The notes under the pieces were generated by a model, which was not told the origin of the DNA, ran no database searches, and saw only the letters and a list, made by a program, of their open reading frames with translations. DNA of 6,327 nt from a bacterium. GTDB lineage: Bacteria; Zixibacteria; MSB-5A5; GN15; FEB-12. Position 1 is the first letter of the stretch. The number at the start of each line of letters is the position of its first letter. This document shows, piece by piece, positions 6,189 to 6,327 of this stretch. The DNA is taken from assembly GCA_030612965.1 (NCBI GenBank), contig JAUWMW010000150.1, positions 1-6,327 of the forward strand, in the 5' to 3' direction. The translations under genes and the position numbers were made by a program.

Positions 6189-6327
6189 GACCGTTCACTC
6201 ACCTCAAGAAAATGTCATCAATCAACCAGAATTAACATCGAAAAACTTCTCAGAGCAAGCAAAAATGTCCTGCCGCTCGATCATGCTCTCACTCCGATCG
6301 ATGGTTCACCAACGACCCATCGGCTCA

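Noticed and set aside
5974..6198. Minus-strand 74-codon frame starting with a GTG next to GAGGTGA
   Set aside because: It has a well-placed ribosome binding sequence, but it runs out of frame through the conserved STAS coding region and has no recognisable features.
6222..6284. A 20-codon minus-strand frame (MIERQDIFACSEKFFDVNSG) upstream of the STAS gene, overlapping by ATGA a frame that enters from the right edge and ends at 6281
   Set aside because: Too short to support as a gene, with no good ribosome binding site. The incoming frame has only 14 visible codons, so I cannot tell whether it is the end of a real gene.
6276..6300. TCGATC/GATCGA inverted repeat near the right edge
   Set aside because: Six-base arms 13 bases apart made of common GATC-type words; too weak to distinguish from chance.
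1..6327. CRISPR arrays, insertion sequences, tRNA or rRNA genes
   Set aside because: No regularly spaced repeats, transposase motifs, terminal inverted repeats or RNA gene signatures were seen on either strand.

Overview
The window reads as one strand of bacterial chromosome, with every supported gene on the minus strand (transcription runs from high to low coordinates). An SLBB-type polysaccharide export protein with a Sec signal peptide, plus a Wzz-type inner-membrane co-polymerase, points to a Gram-negative (diderm) bacterium with a Wzx/Wzy-like exopolysaccharide or capsule export route. Base composition is moderate and uniform, with no sign of mobile DNA. Lineage cannot be fixed from the sequence alone; the gene style would fit a deltaproteobacterial or FCB/Zixibacteria-like genome, but that is a low-confidence guess.

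Layout in transcription order: (1) a small STAS-domain protein (6188-5799), translationally overlapped by (2) a 97-residue, very basic, winged-helix-like protein (5802-5509). A run of ten A residues sits just before the overlap, and a -1 slip there would join the two proteins. (3) A strong-looking sigma70-type promoter (TTGACA, 16 nt, TATATT) lies directly after the stop of gene 2, with a perfect 8-bp inverted repeat filling its spacer and -10 box. It drives (4) a membrane-anchored diguanylate cyclase with two GAF-like sensor regions, an intact GGDEF active site and an intact RxxD inhibitory site (5459-3837). (5) A 119-bp gap with two palindromes and a probable -10 box precedes a tight secretion operon: (6) a Wza-like export protein (3717-2725), (7) a Wzz-like chain-length protein (2707-1208), (8) a cytoplasmic TPR protein (1202-81), and (9) the first 26 codons of a further gene running off the left edge (78-1), probably the partner tyrosine autokinase/ATPase.

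How it may work together (inference): genes 6-9 form the trans-envelope export and length-control machine for a polysaccharide. The diguanylate cyclase next door would supply c-di-GMP, the usual biofilm switch. The STAS protein and its overlapping basic partner look like a small regulatory module that could control the promoters downstream. The points most worth a second look are the A10 slip site joining the STAS and winged-helix-like genes, the operator-like repeat inside the cyclase promoter, the palindrome ahead of the export operon, and the TPR protein with an unrecognised N-terminal domain inside that operon.
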